Origin: JBHIFE01 sp046760985 | GTDB taxonomy: Bacteria; Chloroflexota; Dehalococcoidia; Dehalococcoidales; RBG-16-60-22 | Assembly: GCA_046760985.1 (NCBI GenBank) | Contig: JBHIFE010000011.1 | Coordinates: 1 to 23,487 of the forward strand | Direction: 5' to 3' | DNA: 23,487 nucleotides | Notes under the pieces: model-generated | Told to the model about the DNA's origin: nothing | The model's input: only the letters and a program-made list of their open reading frames with translations | Database searches by the model: none | Part shown: positions 1 to 7,800 of the stretch, one piece after another | Layout: the number at the start of each line of letters is the position of its first letter | Position numbering within the stretch: position 1 is the stretch's first letter | Made by a program: the position numbers and the translations under genes

Positions 1-2
1 AC

Positions 3-1631
3 AAAAGAGCCGAGGTTGAGGATTACATAGCTCAGTCAAGGCGTCGGAGTGAAATAGAACGGCTATCAACCGAGAAGGAAAAGGACGGGGTATTTATCGG
101 CGCTTATGTTACAAATAGACTTAATGGAGAAAGAGTTCCCATCTGGATTGCTGACTATGTCCTGCTGAGCTACGGTACCGGGGCGGTAATGGGAGTGCCC
201 GCTCATGATGAACGTGATTTTGCCTTTGCCAAGAAATACAACCTGCCAATACGGGTGGTGATAGCTCCGCCGGGGTGGCAGGGGGAAGAGCTAGAGGGAG
301 CCTATACTGAACCCGGCGTTATGGTGAACTCAGCACAGTTTAACGGACTTCCCAGTGAGCAGGGCATAGAAGCGGTCTCCAATTTTCTGGAAAAGAAAGG
401 CTGGGGCAAGCGAGCCGTAACCTACAGACTTCGTGATTGGCTTATCTCCCGCCAGCGTTACTGGGGAGCACCAATACCCATAGTTTACTGTGAGAAGTGT
501 GGTATTGTTCCCGTTCCTGAGGAAGACCTGCCAGTATTGTTACCTGAAGATGCTGAATTCACCCCTACCGGTGAATCCCCACTGAAATATCACGAGCAGT
601 TTGTCAATACCACCTGTCCCCGTTGCTCAGCTCCAGCCAAGCGGGAGACGGACACCATGGACACCTTTATGTGCTCCAACTGGTACTTCTTGCGCTATAC
701 CAGCCCTAACTACGATGCGGCACCGTTTGATGCTGATAAGGTGAAATACTGGCTACCGGTAGACCTTTATACCGGTGGTGCTGAGCATGCTGTTATGCAT
801 CTACTCTACGCCCGCTTCTTCAGTAAGGCAATACGAGACCTGGGACTGGTTGACTTTGATGAGCCCTTTAGTAGCCTGTTTAATCAGGGGGTTATTATTG
901 CTGAGAAGCAGAAGATGAGTAAATCGCGAGGCAACGTGATTACTCCCGATGAATATGTCGCCGAGGTAGGGGCAGATGCGGTACGTGCCTACCTTATGTT
1001 CGTGGCACCCTGGGAACAGGGTGGCGAGTGGAATGATAGCGGCATCAGCGGGGTAAGTCGCTGGCTTAACCGAGTGTGGAATCTGGTGCTGGGAGGTTAC
1101 AGCCAAGATGAGAAGGTTAGTCCTGACGTCAGGCAGAAAGCACAGCGGGAGCTATTCCGTATTACTCACCAGACTATCAGAAAGGTAACTAATGACCTAG
1201 AAGACCTTCACTTAAACACCATGATAGCGGCATTGATGGAGTTCACCAACCACCTAGCCAGAGTTAAGGAAAAAGGAGCGGTTGCTCCTTCAGATTGGGA
1301 AGAGTCGATAAGTGCCCTACTGCGGCTTCTAGCACCTACCGCCCCACATCTAGCCGAGGAGCTATGGCAGAAGACAGGGCGTGATTATAGCATTCATAAT
1401 CAAAGTTGGCCTAAGTGGGATGAGGCATTAGCTAGAGACGAAGAGGTTACCCTGGTGGTTCAGGTAAACGGCAAGCTGCGTGACCGAATTACGGTGCCAG
1501 TATCCATCACCGAGGCTGAAGCCAAGCAGTTAGCCCTGGAAAGAGAAAGGCTTAAGCCCTACCTAGAGGGTAAGCAGATTGCCAATATAATCTATGTCCC
1601 GGGGAGACTAGTAAATTTAGTAGTGCGGTGA
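3..1631 (+). CDS. leuS: Leucyl-tRNA synthetase, 5'-truncated by the window
   Basis: This cytoplasmic class I aminoacyl-tRNA synthetase charges tRNA-Leu with leucine. The frame is open from base 3, so the gene begins upstream. About 542 residues remain of a family length near 810, and the HIGH-motif half of the catalytic domain is missing. What is present starts in the CP1 editing domain (YGTGAVMGVPAHDERDFAF, with the conserved editing Asp). Next come the SRQRYWGAPIP segment and a zinc-type insertion (CEKCG and later CPRC), then the KMSKS loop (KMSKSRGN, bases 912-926), an anticodon-binding helical domain, and a C-terminal domain with VVQVNGKLRDRI. The stop is 10 nt before proC, so the two are probably cotranscribed. 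Identification is firm. Confidence 0.97.
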   Translation, partial: KRAEVEDYIAQSRRRSEIERLSTEKEKDGVFIGAYVTNRLNGERVPIWIADYVLLSYGTGAVMGVPAHDERDFAFAKKYNLPIRVVIAPPGWQGEELEGAYTEPGVMVNSAQFNGLPSEQGIEAVSNFLEKKGWGKRAVTYRLRDWLISRQRYWGAPIPIVYCEKCGIVPVPEEDLPVLLPEDAEFTPTGESPLKYHEQFVNTTCPRCSAPAKRETDTMDTFMCSNWYFLRYTSPNYDAAPFDADKVKYWLPVDLYTGGAEHAVMHLLYARFFSKAIRDLGLVDFDEPFSSLFNQGVIIAEKQKMSKSRGNVITPDEYVAEVGADAVRAYLMFVAPWEQGGEWNDSGISGVSRWLNRVWNLVLGGYSQDEKVSPDVRQKAQRELFRITHQTIRKVTNDLEDLHLNTMIAALMEFTNHLARVKEKGAVAPSDWEESISALLRLLAPTAPHLAEELWQKTGRDYSIHNQSWPKWDEALARDEEVTLVVQVNGKLRDRITVPVSITEAEAKQLALERERLKPYLEGKQIANIIYVPGRLVNLVVR

Positions 1632-1641
1632 AAGCAGTCGG

Positions 1642-2454
1642 ATGGATATTATGAAGATAGTGTTCATTGGTGGTGGGGCGATGGGGGAAGCGATGTTATC
1701 AGCCATCCTGGACAGGGGGCTGAGCACACCTGAGAATATCTGGGTTAGCGATATTAAAGAGGAGCGTCGCAGACATCTTGAGCAGAAGTACAGCGTGGCA
1801 GCTACGAGCAATAATCGGCAGGTAGCAGACAAGGGTGATATTGTGGTCCTGGCGATTAAACCGCAGAATCTAGCCGAGGTAATGGCTGACCTCAATGGTC
1901 AGCTTAAGCCGACGCAACTGGTCATATCTATCGTTGCCGGGGCAAGAATTAACACTTTGTGTCACGGATTAGACCACAGGCAGGTAGTTCGGGTCATGCC
2001 CAATACACCAGCCCAGATTGGAGAGGGCATAAGTGTGTGGACAGCCACCACCAGAGTAACCGAAATACAAAAGGGGCAGGTGCGCTCCATTCTTGGCACT
2101 TTTGGTAAGGAAATCTACGTTAACGATGAAAAGTATCTTGATATGGCTACTGCAGTGAGTGGCAGTGGTCCAGCATATTTCTTTCTTTTTGTTGAATCCC
2201 TGATTGAGTCAGCAGTGCACATTGGTCTTCCCCGCGATGTAGCCGAGCAACTGGTGCTCCAAACAATGCTGGGCTCAGGTCACCTTCTCCAGAAGTCAGG
2301 CAAGCCACCTGCTGAGTTACGAAGAATGGTTACTTCACCCGGCGGCACCACTGGTGAAGCACTACTCCAGTTTGAAAAGGGCGAATTCAGCAAACTGGTC
2401 ATGCAGGCAGTTACCGCCGCTTATGATAAAGCCAAAAAACTGGGAGAACAATAG
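1642..2454 (+). CDS. proC: Pyrroline-5-carboxylate reductase
   Basis: This enzyme catalyses the last step of proline synthesis, the NAD(P)H-dependent reduction of 1-pyrroline-5-carboxylate, in the cytoplasm. The N-terminal Rossmann fold shows IVFIGGGAMGEAML. VVRVMPNTPAQIGEG and the dimerisation-domain signature region AVSGSGPAYFF...SPGGTTGEALLQFE are typical of ProC. At 270 residues it is of normal length. There are two possible starts: ATG 1642 (MDIMK) and ATG 1651 (MKIVFIGGG). The second fits family N-termini better, and neither has a strong Shine-Dalgarno. The gene follows leuS by 10 nt. Its stop shares one base with the GTG start of the next gene (TAGTG), which suggests translational coupling. 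Confidence 0.95.
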   Translation: MDIMKIVFIGGGAMGEAMLSAILDRGLSTPENIWVSDIKEERRRHLEQKYSVAATSNNRQVADKGDIVVLAIKPQNLAEVMADLNGQLKPTQLVISIVAGARINTLCHGLDHRQVVRVMPNTPAQIGEGISVWTATTRVTEIQKGQVRSILGTFGKEIYVNDEKYLDMATAVSGSGPAYFFLFVESLIESAVHIGLPRDVAEQLVLQTMLGSGHLLQKSGKPPAELRRMVTSPGGTTGEALLQFEKGEFSKLVMQAVTAAYDKAKKLGEQ

Positions 2455-2693
2455 TGACCTTTTTCTTTAGCTTTATCCGACTTCTGTGTGAAGTCCTTAC
2501 CCTAGCTATCTTTATTAGAGTTATCCTATCGTGGTTTCTGACCAGACCAAATACTCTGACCCTCATTCTGGATAAAATCACGGAACCAATTCTGGCGCCG
2601 CTGCGTCGCATCATCCCCAGAGCGGGTATGTTTGATTTTACTCCACTGGTAGCTATCATCCTGCTCCAGCTTATCGCCAACTTACTACCTTAA
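2454..2693 (+). CDS. YggT-family small membrane protein
   Basis: This is a 79-residue integral membrane protein of the YggT family, whose role is not well defined. It has two hydrophobic segments, about residues 3-25 and 58-78. Between them is the family signature: ILSWFLTRP, then ITEPILAPLRRIIPR, then FDFTPLVAIILLQ. The start is GTG, overlapping the proC stop by one base. A GGGAG in the 3' end of proC (2442-2446) is placed to act as its Shine-Dalgarno. YggT genes commonly sit next to proC or yggS-type genes, so the context supports the call. It is the last gene of the leuS-proC group; an AT-rich promoter region follows. Confidence 0.88.
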   Translation: MTFFFSFIRLLCEVLTLAIFIRVILSWFLTRPNTLTLILDKITEPILAPLRRIIPRAGMFDFTPLVAIILLQLIANLLP

Positions 2694-2750
2694 TCTAACT
2701 AAGTGTCCCAGTAATTTTCAAAGATTTTATATAATTCTATATTTTTAATC

Positions 2751-2779
2751 TTGATAAAATATATGATAAACATTATAAT
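2751..2779 (+). promoter_or_regulatory. Sigma70-type promoter for the GbsR/export operon
   Basis: TTGATA (2751-2756) and TATAAT (2774-2779) are separated by exactly 17 nt, one mismatch from the full consensus. The surrounding 2694-2800 stretch is very AT-rich. Transcription would start near 2786, leaving about 30 nt of leader before the regulator's ATG. The direct repeat TGATAAA occurs at 2752-2758 and 2764-2770. Confidence 0.8.
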
Positions 2780-2787
2780 TATTATAA
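2773..2787. promoter_or_regulatory. Palindrome over the -10 box, candidate operator
   Basis: TTATAAT-T-ATTATAA is a perfect 7-bp inverted repeat around one central base. It contains the -10 hexamer and extends to the predicted start of transcription. MarR-superfamily regulators often repress their own operon from such sites. The regulator gene begins 30 bp downstream, so autoregulation is a reasonable inference. AT-rich DNA produces short palindromes by chance, which limits confidence. Confidence 0.5.
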
Positions 2788-2816
2788 GTTAAAAATTATC
2801 TTGGAGGAAGCGTGGG

Positions 2817-3305
2817 ATGAATGACGAACGACAGGTTGAAAAGAAGCAGTTCGTGGAAGAGGTCGGTCTCCTCTTTGAGCAGAGCGGTTTGCCCCGAATG
2901 GCAGGACGCATTCTAGGCTGGCTCTCCATTTCCGATTCACCACACCAAACTACCAACGAGCTGGCAGAAGCCCTGATGGCTAGCAAAGGTTCAATCAGCA
3001 CCATGACCCGCCTCCTCATCCGGATTGGTCTGATTGAGCGAATTAGCCTGCCGGGGCACCGGCGCGACTACTTCCGCATCAAACCTAGTGCTTCACATCA
3101 GCTGCTCAAGGACAGTCTTGACCAGGTCACAGCCTTTCGGCAACTCATGGAACGCGGACTGGAGCTACTTGAGGGTAAAGCTCAGGCTAATCGCCAGTGG
3201 CTGGAGGAGATGCACCATATGTACGTCTTTTTCGAACAAGAATTCCCTGCCCTGCTTGAGCGCTGGGAACAAGAGCGCAAGAAAGGCGGGGCACAAGTGA
3301 AATGA
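2817..3305 (+). CDS. GbsR/MarR-type transcriptional regulator
   Basis: A 162-residue winged-helix DNA-binding protein of the GbsR branch of the MarR superfamily. The N-terminal helix (VEEVGLLFEQSGLPRMAGRILGWL) is typical of GbsR proteins. It is followed by the HTH (TNELAEALMASKGSISTMTRLLIRIGL, about residues 42-72), a wing (ISLPGHRRDYFRI), and a C-terminal helical dimerisation region. ATG 2817 is preceded by GGAGGA at 2803-2808. It is the first gene after a near-consensus promoter and lies 51 nt upstream of an export system, so it most likely controls that system and itself. The ligand is unknown. Confidence 0.88.
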   Translation: MNDERQVEKKQFVEEVGLLFEQSGLPRMAGRILGWLSISDSPHQTTNELAEALMASKGSISTMTRLLIRIGLIERISLPGHRRDYFRIKPSASHQLLKDSLDQVTAFRQLMERGLELLEGKAQANRQWLEEMHHMYVFFEQEFPALLERWEQERKKGGAQVK

Positions 3306-3356
3306 ACCCACTGGAAATAAGTAGTATGCAATTATTTCTGTTTGGGAGGCTATGAA

Positions 3357-4796
3357 ATGAGAAGATGGAGAATTATAGGCATTCTTTTACTAGGTTTGGT
3401 TTTAGCTGGGGCTACCGCTTGTAACCCGTTTGCTGGTGATGAAGAGGAAATCAGCCAGCAGTTGGTTGAGGTGGTAAGGGGCGATTTAACCGTTACCGTT
3501 AGTGGCAGCGGTAATATAGAAGCTTTTCACGAAGCATGGTTGACTTTTAGTAGCGGCGGTAGGATAGACAAGATATATGTTAAGGAAGGTGATGAGGTTA
3601 GCAAGGACGAGGTGTTAGCCACTCTTGATACCTATTCTTTGGAAGTGGCTCGAACCCAGGCACAAGTATCCCTAACCCAGGCGCAGCTAGCCCTGACCCA
3701 AGCACAGGTAGCCCAGCAAACGGCAGAATACGAACTAGACTCCACTCTAGACAAAAAGGATGCCTTAGAGCTAGCCTTACTCAACGCCCAAATTGACGTG
3801 AAGACGGCGAAACACCATCTGGATGAAACCCGAGACATATATACCTGGCCAGAGATTGAAGTTGCACAGGATGAAGTAGATGAAGCTAAAGCCTTTTTGC
3901 AGTATGTTATAGATAGGGGTCTGCCAGCGGAAACAGTGGCTTATGCTCAGGCAAGAGTAGAGGCGGCTGAGGCGAAATTGGATGCCATGATAACAAGCTA
4001 TGACACTGAGGAAGTAGCTATAGCCAAACTACAAGTGGAGGCAGCGGAAATGGCGCTGACTCAAGCTCAGAAGAACCTTGATGAACTAGCCGAGGAAGTA
4101 GTCATAAAGGAGCTACAAGTAGAGGTGGCTAAAGAATCGGTTGAACAAGCTCGACAGTCGGTAGAGCTAGCCCAGCAGTCTCTAGAGGAAGCTCAGAAAC
4201 AACTAGACGAAGCAACTCTCATCGCCCCGTTTGATGGCGTAGTGGCTAGTGTATATGTTAAAGAAGGGGACGTTATCCCCACCCCCACCATGGCTCCCAA
4301 GCCAGTCATTCATCTAATTGACCCCACCAGTATGGAGTTAATCGTGGAGGTGGATGAGATAGACATGCCGGAGGTAAGGTTGGATCAGGAAGCCATTATT
4401 GAGGTAGACGCACTGCCTGACACAGAGTTTAGGGGCAGGATTAGCGCCATCTACCCACTGCCAATCACGGAAGGCGGGGTGGTGCTTTATAACGTCAAAA
4501 TAAACCTTGATGTTCCAGAGAACTCCGCCCTCAAGATTGGCATGAGCGCCTCGGCTGATATCATAATTGACCAACGGAGCAATGTCCTGCTCGTGCCAAA
4601 CCGGGCTATTGAAGAAGACAGCCAGGGCAATCCAGTGGTTAAGGTTATGGTAAACGGCCAAATCGAGGAAAGGCCAGTGGTTATCGGTATCAGCAATGGC
4701 TTAGAGACGGAGATTGTTAGCGGGCTTAGCCGAGGGGAGATAGTAGTGGTAGAAATTCGAGTCAAACCCAAGGAGCCTGGAATAGGATTTCTCTAA
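3357..4796 (+). CDS. HlyD/MacA-like periplasmic-adaptor lipoprotein
   Basis: This is a membrane-fusion (adaptor) subunit of an ABC export system, 479 residues from ATG 3357. That start is chosen because GGGAGG at 3344-3349 is its Shine-Dalgarno; an upstream in-frame TTG at 3342 would translate the Shine-Dalgarno itself. Residues 1-21 form a signal peptide ending LAGATA-C22, a plausible lipobox, so the protein is probably anchored outside the membrane. Next comes the first half of a lipoyl-like domain (GRIDKIYVKEGDEVSKDEVLATLD). A long Ala/Gln/Glu-rich coiled-coil hairpin follows (about 95-285), then the second lipoyl half (ATLIAPFDGVVASVYVKEGD) and beta-barrel domains. The ATPase and permease genes follow. 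The substrate is unknown. YknX-type adaptors of monoderm bacteria are the closest analogy. Confidence 0.9.
   Translation: MRRWRIIGILLLGLVLAGATACNPFAGDEEEISQQLVEVVRGDLTVTVSGSGNIEAFHEAWLTFSSGGRIDKIYVKEGDEVSKDEVLATLDTYSLEVARTQAQVSLTQAQLALTQAQVAQQTAEYELDSTLDKKDALELALLNAQIDVKTAKHHLDETRDIYTWPEIEVAQDEVDEAKAFLQYVIDRGLPAETVAYAQARVEAAEAKLDAMITSYDTEEVAIAKLQVEAAEMALTQAQKNLDELAEEVVIKELQVEVAKESVEQARQSVELAQQSLEEAQKQLDEATLIAPFDGVVASVYVKEGDVIPTPTMAPKPVIHLIDPTSMELIVEVDEIDMPEVRLDQEAIIEVDALPDTEFRGRISAIYPLPITEGGVVLYNVKINLDVPENSALKIGMSASADIIIDQRSNVLLVPNRAIEEDSQGNPVVKVMVNGQIEERPVVIGISNGLETEIVSGLSRGEIVVVEIRVKPKEPGIGFL
3654..3716 (+). repeat. Three 21-bp imperfect tandem repeats in the adaptor coiled coil
   Basis: Units at 3654-3674, 3675-3695 and 3696-3716 each encode a seven-residue TQAQ-type heptad (TQAQVSL, TQAQLAL, TQAQVAQ). 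They lie at the start of the predicted coiled coil and keep its heptad phase. They look like recent heptad duplications. Confidence 0.8.
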
Positions 4797-4827
4797 TAAC
4801 GCTGAAGAGTCATGACAGGTTAATATT

Positions 4828-5499
4828 ATGATTGAGCTGGAAAATATAACCAAGGTTTACCGAATGGGTAAGGTAGATGTTAACGCCCTGAGGGGGGTAA
4901 CTCTCTCTATTGACCCGGGGGAGATGGTTGCCATTATCGGGGCATCGGGCTCCGGTAAGTCCACCCTGATGAATATTATTGGCTGCCTAGATAAACCCAC
5001 TTCAGGCAGTTACATCTTTGACGGGGCTGATGTCAGACGACTTAATGATAATAAGCTGGCTGAGATGAGAAATAAGAAATTTGGCTTCGTCTTTCAGGAG
5101 TATAACCTTTTATCCCGTTCTACTGCTCTATCCAATGTTGAGCTCCCCCTTATCTATAGTGGCACCCGTCAGAAGCACCAGAGAGCTATGGAAGCATTGG
5201 AACGGGTAGGATTAGCCGCCAGGGCTAAGCATAAACCAACCGAACTATCTGGCGGTGAACAGCAACGAGTAGCTATTGCCCGGGCACTGGTAAACAAACC
5301 AGACATCCTTTTAGCCGATGAGCCTACCGGTAACTTGGATAGTGTCGCCACTGACGAAATTGTTTCTATTTTTCGGCAGCTAAACCAAGATGGTATCACT
5401 GTGGTTATCGTTACTCACGAGGCGGATATTGCCTCTCAAAGCAAGCGCATCATTCGCCTCATGGATGGACAGGTCATCAGTGATGAAAAAGTTACTTAG
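4828..5499 (+). CDS. ABC exporter ATPase, LolD/MacB type
   Basis: The 223-residue nucleotide-binding subunit of an ABC exporter, working on the cytoplasmic face of the membrane. All motifs are present: Walker A GASGSGKST, Q-loop FVFQEYNLL, signature LSGGEQQRVAIARAL, Walker B ILLADEPTGNLD and the H-loop VTHE. The length and the EYNLL and DEPTGNLD wording fit the LolD/MacB/YknY branch rather than importers. The gene lies 31 nt after the adaptor and 36 nt before the permease. The Shine-Dalgarno before ATG 4828 is weak (ACAGGT), so it may depend on translation of the gene before. Substrate not predictable. Confidence 0.95.
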   Translation: MIELENITKVYRMGKVDVNALRGVTLSIDPGEMVAIIGASGSGKSTLMNIIGCLDKPTSGSYIFDGADVRRLNDNKLAEMRNKKFGFVFQEYNLLSRSTALSNVELPLIYSGTRQKHQRAMEALERVGLAARAKHKPTELSGGEQQRVAIARALVNKPDILLADEPTGNLDSVATDEIVSIFRQLNQDGITVVIVTHEADIASQSKRIIRLMDGQVISDEKVT

Positions 5500-5535
5500 A
5501 CAGCCTAATATCATTAACCTGTCAGGAGATTAGCG

Positions 5536-6783
5536 GTGAAGTTTATAGACTATTTTGTTATTGCCATAAGGTCGCTAGCTGCCAATAAGTTGCGCTCCTC
5601 GCTAACCATGCTTGGTGTCATCATTGGGGTGGGGTCAGTAATCACTCTGATGTCAGTAGGCAGAGGGGCACAGGCTAACATTATGGCTACCTTTGAAGAA
5701 TTGGGCTCAAATCTGATTTACGTGGCGTCCCAAAATCCCGGAGTGAGAGGACTGGCGGCTTTACAATACGCTACTTACAGCCTGACTCTGGACGATGCTG
5801 AGGCTATAGCCAACCGTATCCCCTCCGTAATAGAGGTAAGCCCGGTCTCGGAAAACTATGTTGAGATAGCCGCCGGTGATGAGAGCACTGCCTCTGTAAT
5901 TGAGGGTACCACTCCCGAATTTGAGCAGGTATTCAATTACCGCCCGGCTTCAGGGCGATTTATTTCCGACCAGGACGTAGCTTCTCGAGAAACAGTAATA
6001 GTGCTGGGGGATAAGGTGGCGAAAGACCTGTTTGATACCGATGACCCTGTCGGTCAGAAGGTTAAAGTCAGCGGACACCGTTTTACCGTTATCGGAGTGC
6101 TAGAACGTAAAGGTGGGCAGATGATGGGGGTTAGCATGGATGCAGTGACAGTGATCCCGATAACCACCTATCAGTCAAGGTTATTCCCGCGGCAAACTGT
6201 CCGGGGGGAGGAGGGAGTCCAGTCAATTGCTGTGCAGGTAGCCAGTGCCGACTTGATAGACACCGCCAGTGAGGATATTGAAAATCTGTTGAGGAAGCGC
6301 CACCGCATCGATGAGGATGAAAAGGACGATTTTCTCATTATGACTCAAGAACAGGTACTTGGCATATTCCAGCAGGTAACCGGGATATTTACCATAGTTT
6401 TGGGAGCCATCGCTAGCATTTCCCTGCTGGTCGGTGGTATCGGTATTATGAATATTATGCTGGTTTCAGTGACTGAGCGCACCAGGGAGATAGGTATTCG
6501 TAAGGCAGTTGGAGCTAAACGGAAGGACATCTTATTTCAATTCCTATTTGAAGCCGCCGCCATCAGCTTCACCGGGGGTGGCATTGGTATAATCGGCGGC
6601 TGGATGTTATCAAGAGTAATTTCTCAAATAGAAACTGAGGGAATAACCATACACGCACTAGTATCACCAGATATTGTAATTCTGGCTATCTCGGTATCAG
6701 TTTTTATCGGACTGGTCTCCGGCATGTATCCAGCGATAAGAGCTGCCCGGCTAAACCCCATTGATGCCCTGCACTATGGATGA
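5536..6783 (+). CDS. MacB-like ABC exporter permease
   Basis: A 415-residue membrane subunit pairing with the ATPase upstream. The start is GTG 5536 with AGGAG at 5524-5528. The layout is that of MacB/FtsX-type permeases. One membrane segment lies near residues 20-42 (TMLGVIIGVGSVITLMSV), followed by a large extracytoplasmic MacB-PCD domain (about 43-270). Three more segments lie near 280-310, 335-360 and 378-400. The coupling-helix motif is TERTREIGIRKAVGAKRKDI, and the C-terminus YPAIRAARLNPIDALHYG is characteristic. No outer-membrane TolC-type channel gene is present in the window, which suits a cell without an outer membrane. Last gene of the regulator-adaptor-ATPase-permease group. Confidence 0.93.
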   Translation: MKFIDYFVIAIRSLAANKLRSSLTMLGVIIGVGSVITLMSVGRGAQANIMATFEELGSNLIYVASQNPGVRGLAALQYATYSLTLDDAEAIANRIPSVIEVSPVSENYVEIAAGDESTASVIEGTTPEFEQVFNYRPASGRFISDQDVASRETVIVLGDKVAKDLFDTDDPVGQKVKVSGHRFTVIGVLERKGGQMMGVSMDAVTVIPITTYQSRLFPRQTVRGEEGVQSIAVQVASADLIDTASEDIENLLRKRHRIDEDEKDDFLIMTQEQVLGIFQQVTGIFTIVLGAIASISLLVGGIGIMNIMLVSVTERTREIGIRKAVGAKRKDILFQFLFEAAAISFTGGGIGIIGGWMLSRVISQIETEGITIHALVSPDIVILAISVSVFIGLVSGMYPAIRAARLNPIDALHYG

Positions 6784-6788
6784 TAGGA

Positions 6789-6800
6789 ATGTGGTAAAAT
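6789..6800 (+). promoter_or_regulatory. Candidate extended -10 element upstream of cvpA-like gene
   Basis: ATGTGGTAAAAT contains TG-N-TAAAAT, an extended -10. The identical 12 bases form the -10 part of the promoter at 13651-13679. No -35 hexamer is seen at the right distance here, so the call is tentative. Confidence 0.3.
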
Positions 6801-6859
6801 TAGAGAGCGGAGATAGAACCACTAGCGAAATTATTGAGAAGGAACGAGACTAACAAACT

Positions 6860-7348
6860 ATGAACTGGCTTGATATAGTTATTATAGTGCTCATAGCTAT
6901 TCCTATTCTGATTGGTCTGAGGATTGGGATTATAAAAGCAGTCTTATCCCTAGCTGGGGTAATAGTCGGGGTAATCCTGGCTGGGCGCTACTATCTCGCC
7001 CTTGCCGAGCAGCTGACCTTCATTCCACAGGCTAATCTAGCTAAAATTGTCGCCTTCGCCACCATCTTGATTGGAGTAATGATAATTGCCAGCATACTCG
7101 CCTCGGTACTAAAGTCGATAGCTTCAGCAGTGATGCTGGGTTGGGTTAATCGACTCGGCGGGGCTATCTTTGGTTTTGCGCTGGGGGCTATATTCTGCAG
7201 CGCCCTGTTAGCCATCTGGGTTAAGTTCTTAGGAATAGCGGGATCAATTGCTGAATCAAGCCTAGCTACCCTATTATTAGACCAATTCCCTATGGTACTG
7301 GCTCTACTTCCTGAAGAGTTTGACGCAGTGCGCTCTTTCTTCCAATAA
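6860..7348 (+). CDS. CvpA-family membrane protein
   Basis: A 162-residue protein with about four hydrophobic membrane segments (near residues 3-22, 26-46, 62-84 and 98-120). It begins with MNWLDIVIIVLIAIPILIG. The start MNWLDI and the G-x-x-x-G-rich second helix (LSLAGVIVGVILAGRY) are typical of the CvpA/colicin V production family. Family members are linked to envelope integrity and colicin export, but the mechanism is not established. The 76-nt gap after the permease gene, with a possible extended -10 in it, leaves open whether it belongs to the export operon or is transcribed separately. The Shine-Dalgarno is weak and distant (AAGGA, 6839-6843). Confidence 0.8.
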   Translation: MNWLDIVIIVLIAIPILIGLRIGIIKAVLSLAGVIVGVILAGRYYLALAEQLTFIPQANLAKIVAFATILIGVMIIASILASVLKSIASAVMLGWVNRLGGAIFGFALGAIFCSALLAIWVKFLGIAGSIAESSLATLLLDQFPMVLALLPEEFDAVRSFFQ

Positions 7349-7353
7349 ACATA

Positions 7354-7411
7354 GATAAAAGGCTTTAAGGTTTTATCAAAGCCTTCTCCATGGGCAATAG
7401 AAACTTTGCCC
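7354..7411. terminator. Overlapping hairpins between convergent genes
   Basis: Three inverted repeats lie between the convergent cvpA-like and ferredoxin genes. AAGGCTTT (7359-7366) pairs with AAAGCCTT (7378-7385). GATAAAA (7354-7360) pairs with TTTTATC (7371-7377) and excludes the first pairing. GGGCAA (7392-7397) pairs with TTGCCC (7406-7411). None is followed by a clear run of T on either strand, so intrinsic termination is likely but not proved. Confidence 0.45.
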
Positions 7412-7465
7412 GATTATATTCCCACAAGTTAACTAGGTTATGATTAACCCCAGGGTTGATTAAGG

Positions 7466-7732
7466 TTAAGTAACAGTCGGGGTTTCCCCAGGATGTAGCT
7501 TACGCCACTTTTCCAGTAGTTGCTCCCGGGTTTCCTTATGCGCTGGATCGGGTATACAGCAATCAACCGGACAAACTTCAGCACACCGGGAAGATTCATG
7601 AGAACCAACACATTCGGTACATTTACCGGGGTCGATTATATAGATTGTCTCCCCTTCAGTGATTGCTTGATTGGGACACTCTGGTTCACAAGCTCCACAG
7701 CTAATGCAGTCTTCTGTAATCATGTACGCCAT
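7466..7732 (-). CDS. 2[4Fe-4S] ferredoxin, YfhL/Alvin type
   Basis: A small 88-residue electron carrier. The first cluster motif is CISCGACEPECP. The second is CTECVGSHESSRCAEVCP, in which eight residues separate the second and third cysteines, followed by DCC. This enlarged loop, together with the C-terminal helix (KETREQLLEKWRKLHPGE), marks the YfhL/Allochromatium-type low-potential ferredoxins. A strong Shine-Dalgarno, AGGAGGT, lies at 7740-7746, seven bases before the ATG. The gene lies 68 nt downstream of coaD on the same strand and could be the last gene of that transcript. The redox partner is not indicated by the neighbours. Confidence 0.93.
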   Translation of the reverse strand: MAYMITEDCISCGACEPECPNQAITEGETIYIIDPGKCTECVGSHESSRCAEVCPVDCCIPDPAHKETREQLLEKWRKLHPGETPTVT

Positions 7733-7800
7733 ACAATTTACCTCCTGACTTTTCCTAAAGATTGGTTTATTCTTGGTAATAGCTCTGCTTTTCTGTATCC

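Noticed and set aside
801..1106. Minus-strand ORF of 101 residues inside leuS
   Set aside because: It lies fully within a conserved coding frame, has no recognisable motif and is a shadow. The same applies to the other opposite-strand ORFs inside proC, the export genes, trmD, priA, the APC gene and trkA, including the 196-residue one at 21371-21961.
6791..6853. GTG-started 20-codon ORF before the cvpA-like gene
   Set aside because: It overlaps a possible extended -10 element and its composition is not protein-like enough to support a gene.
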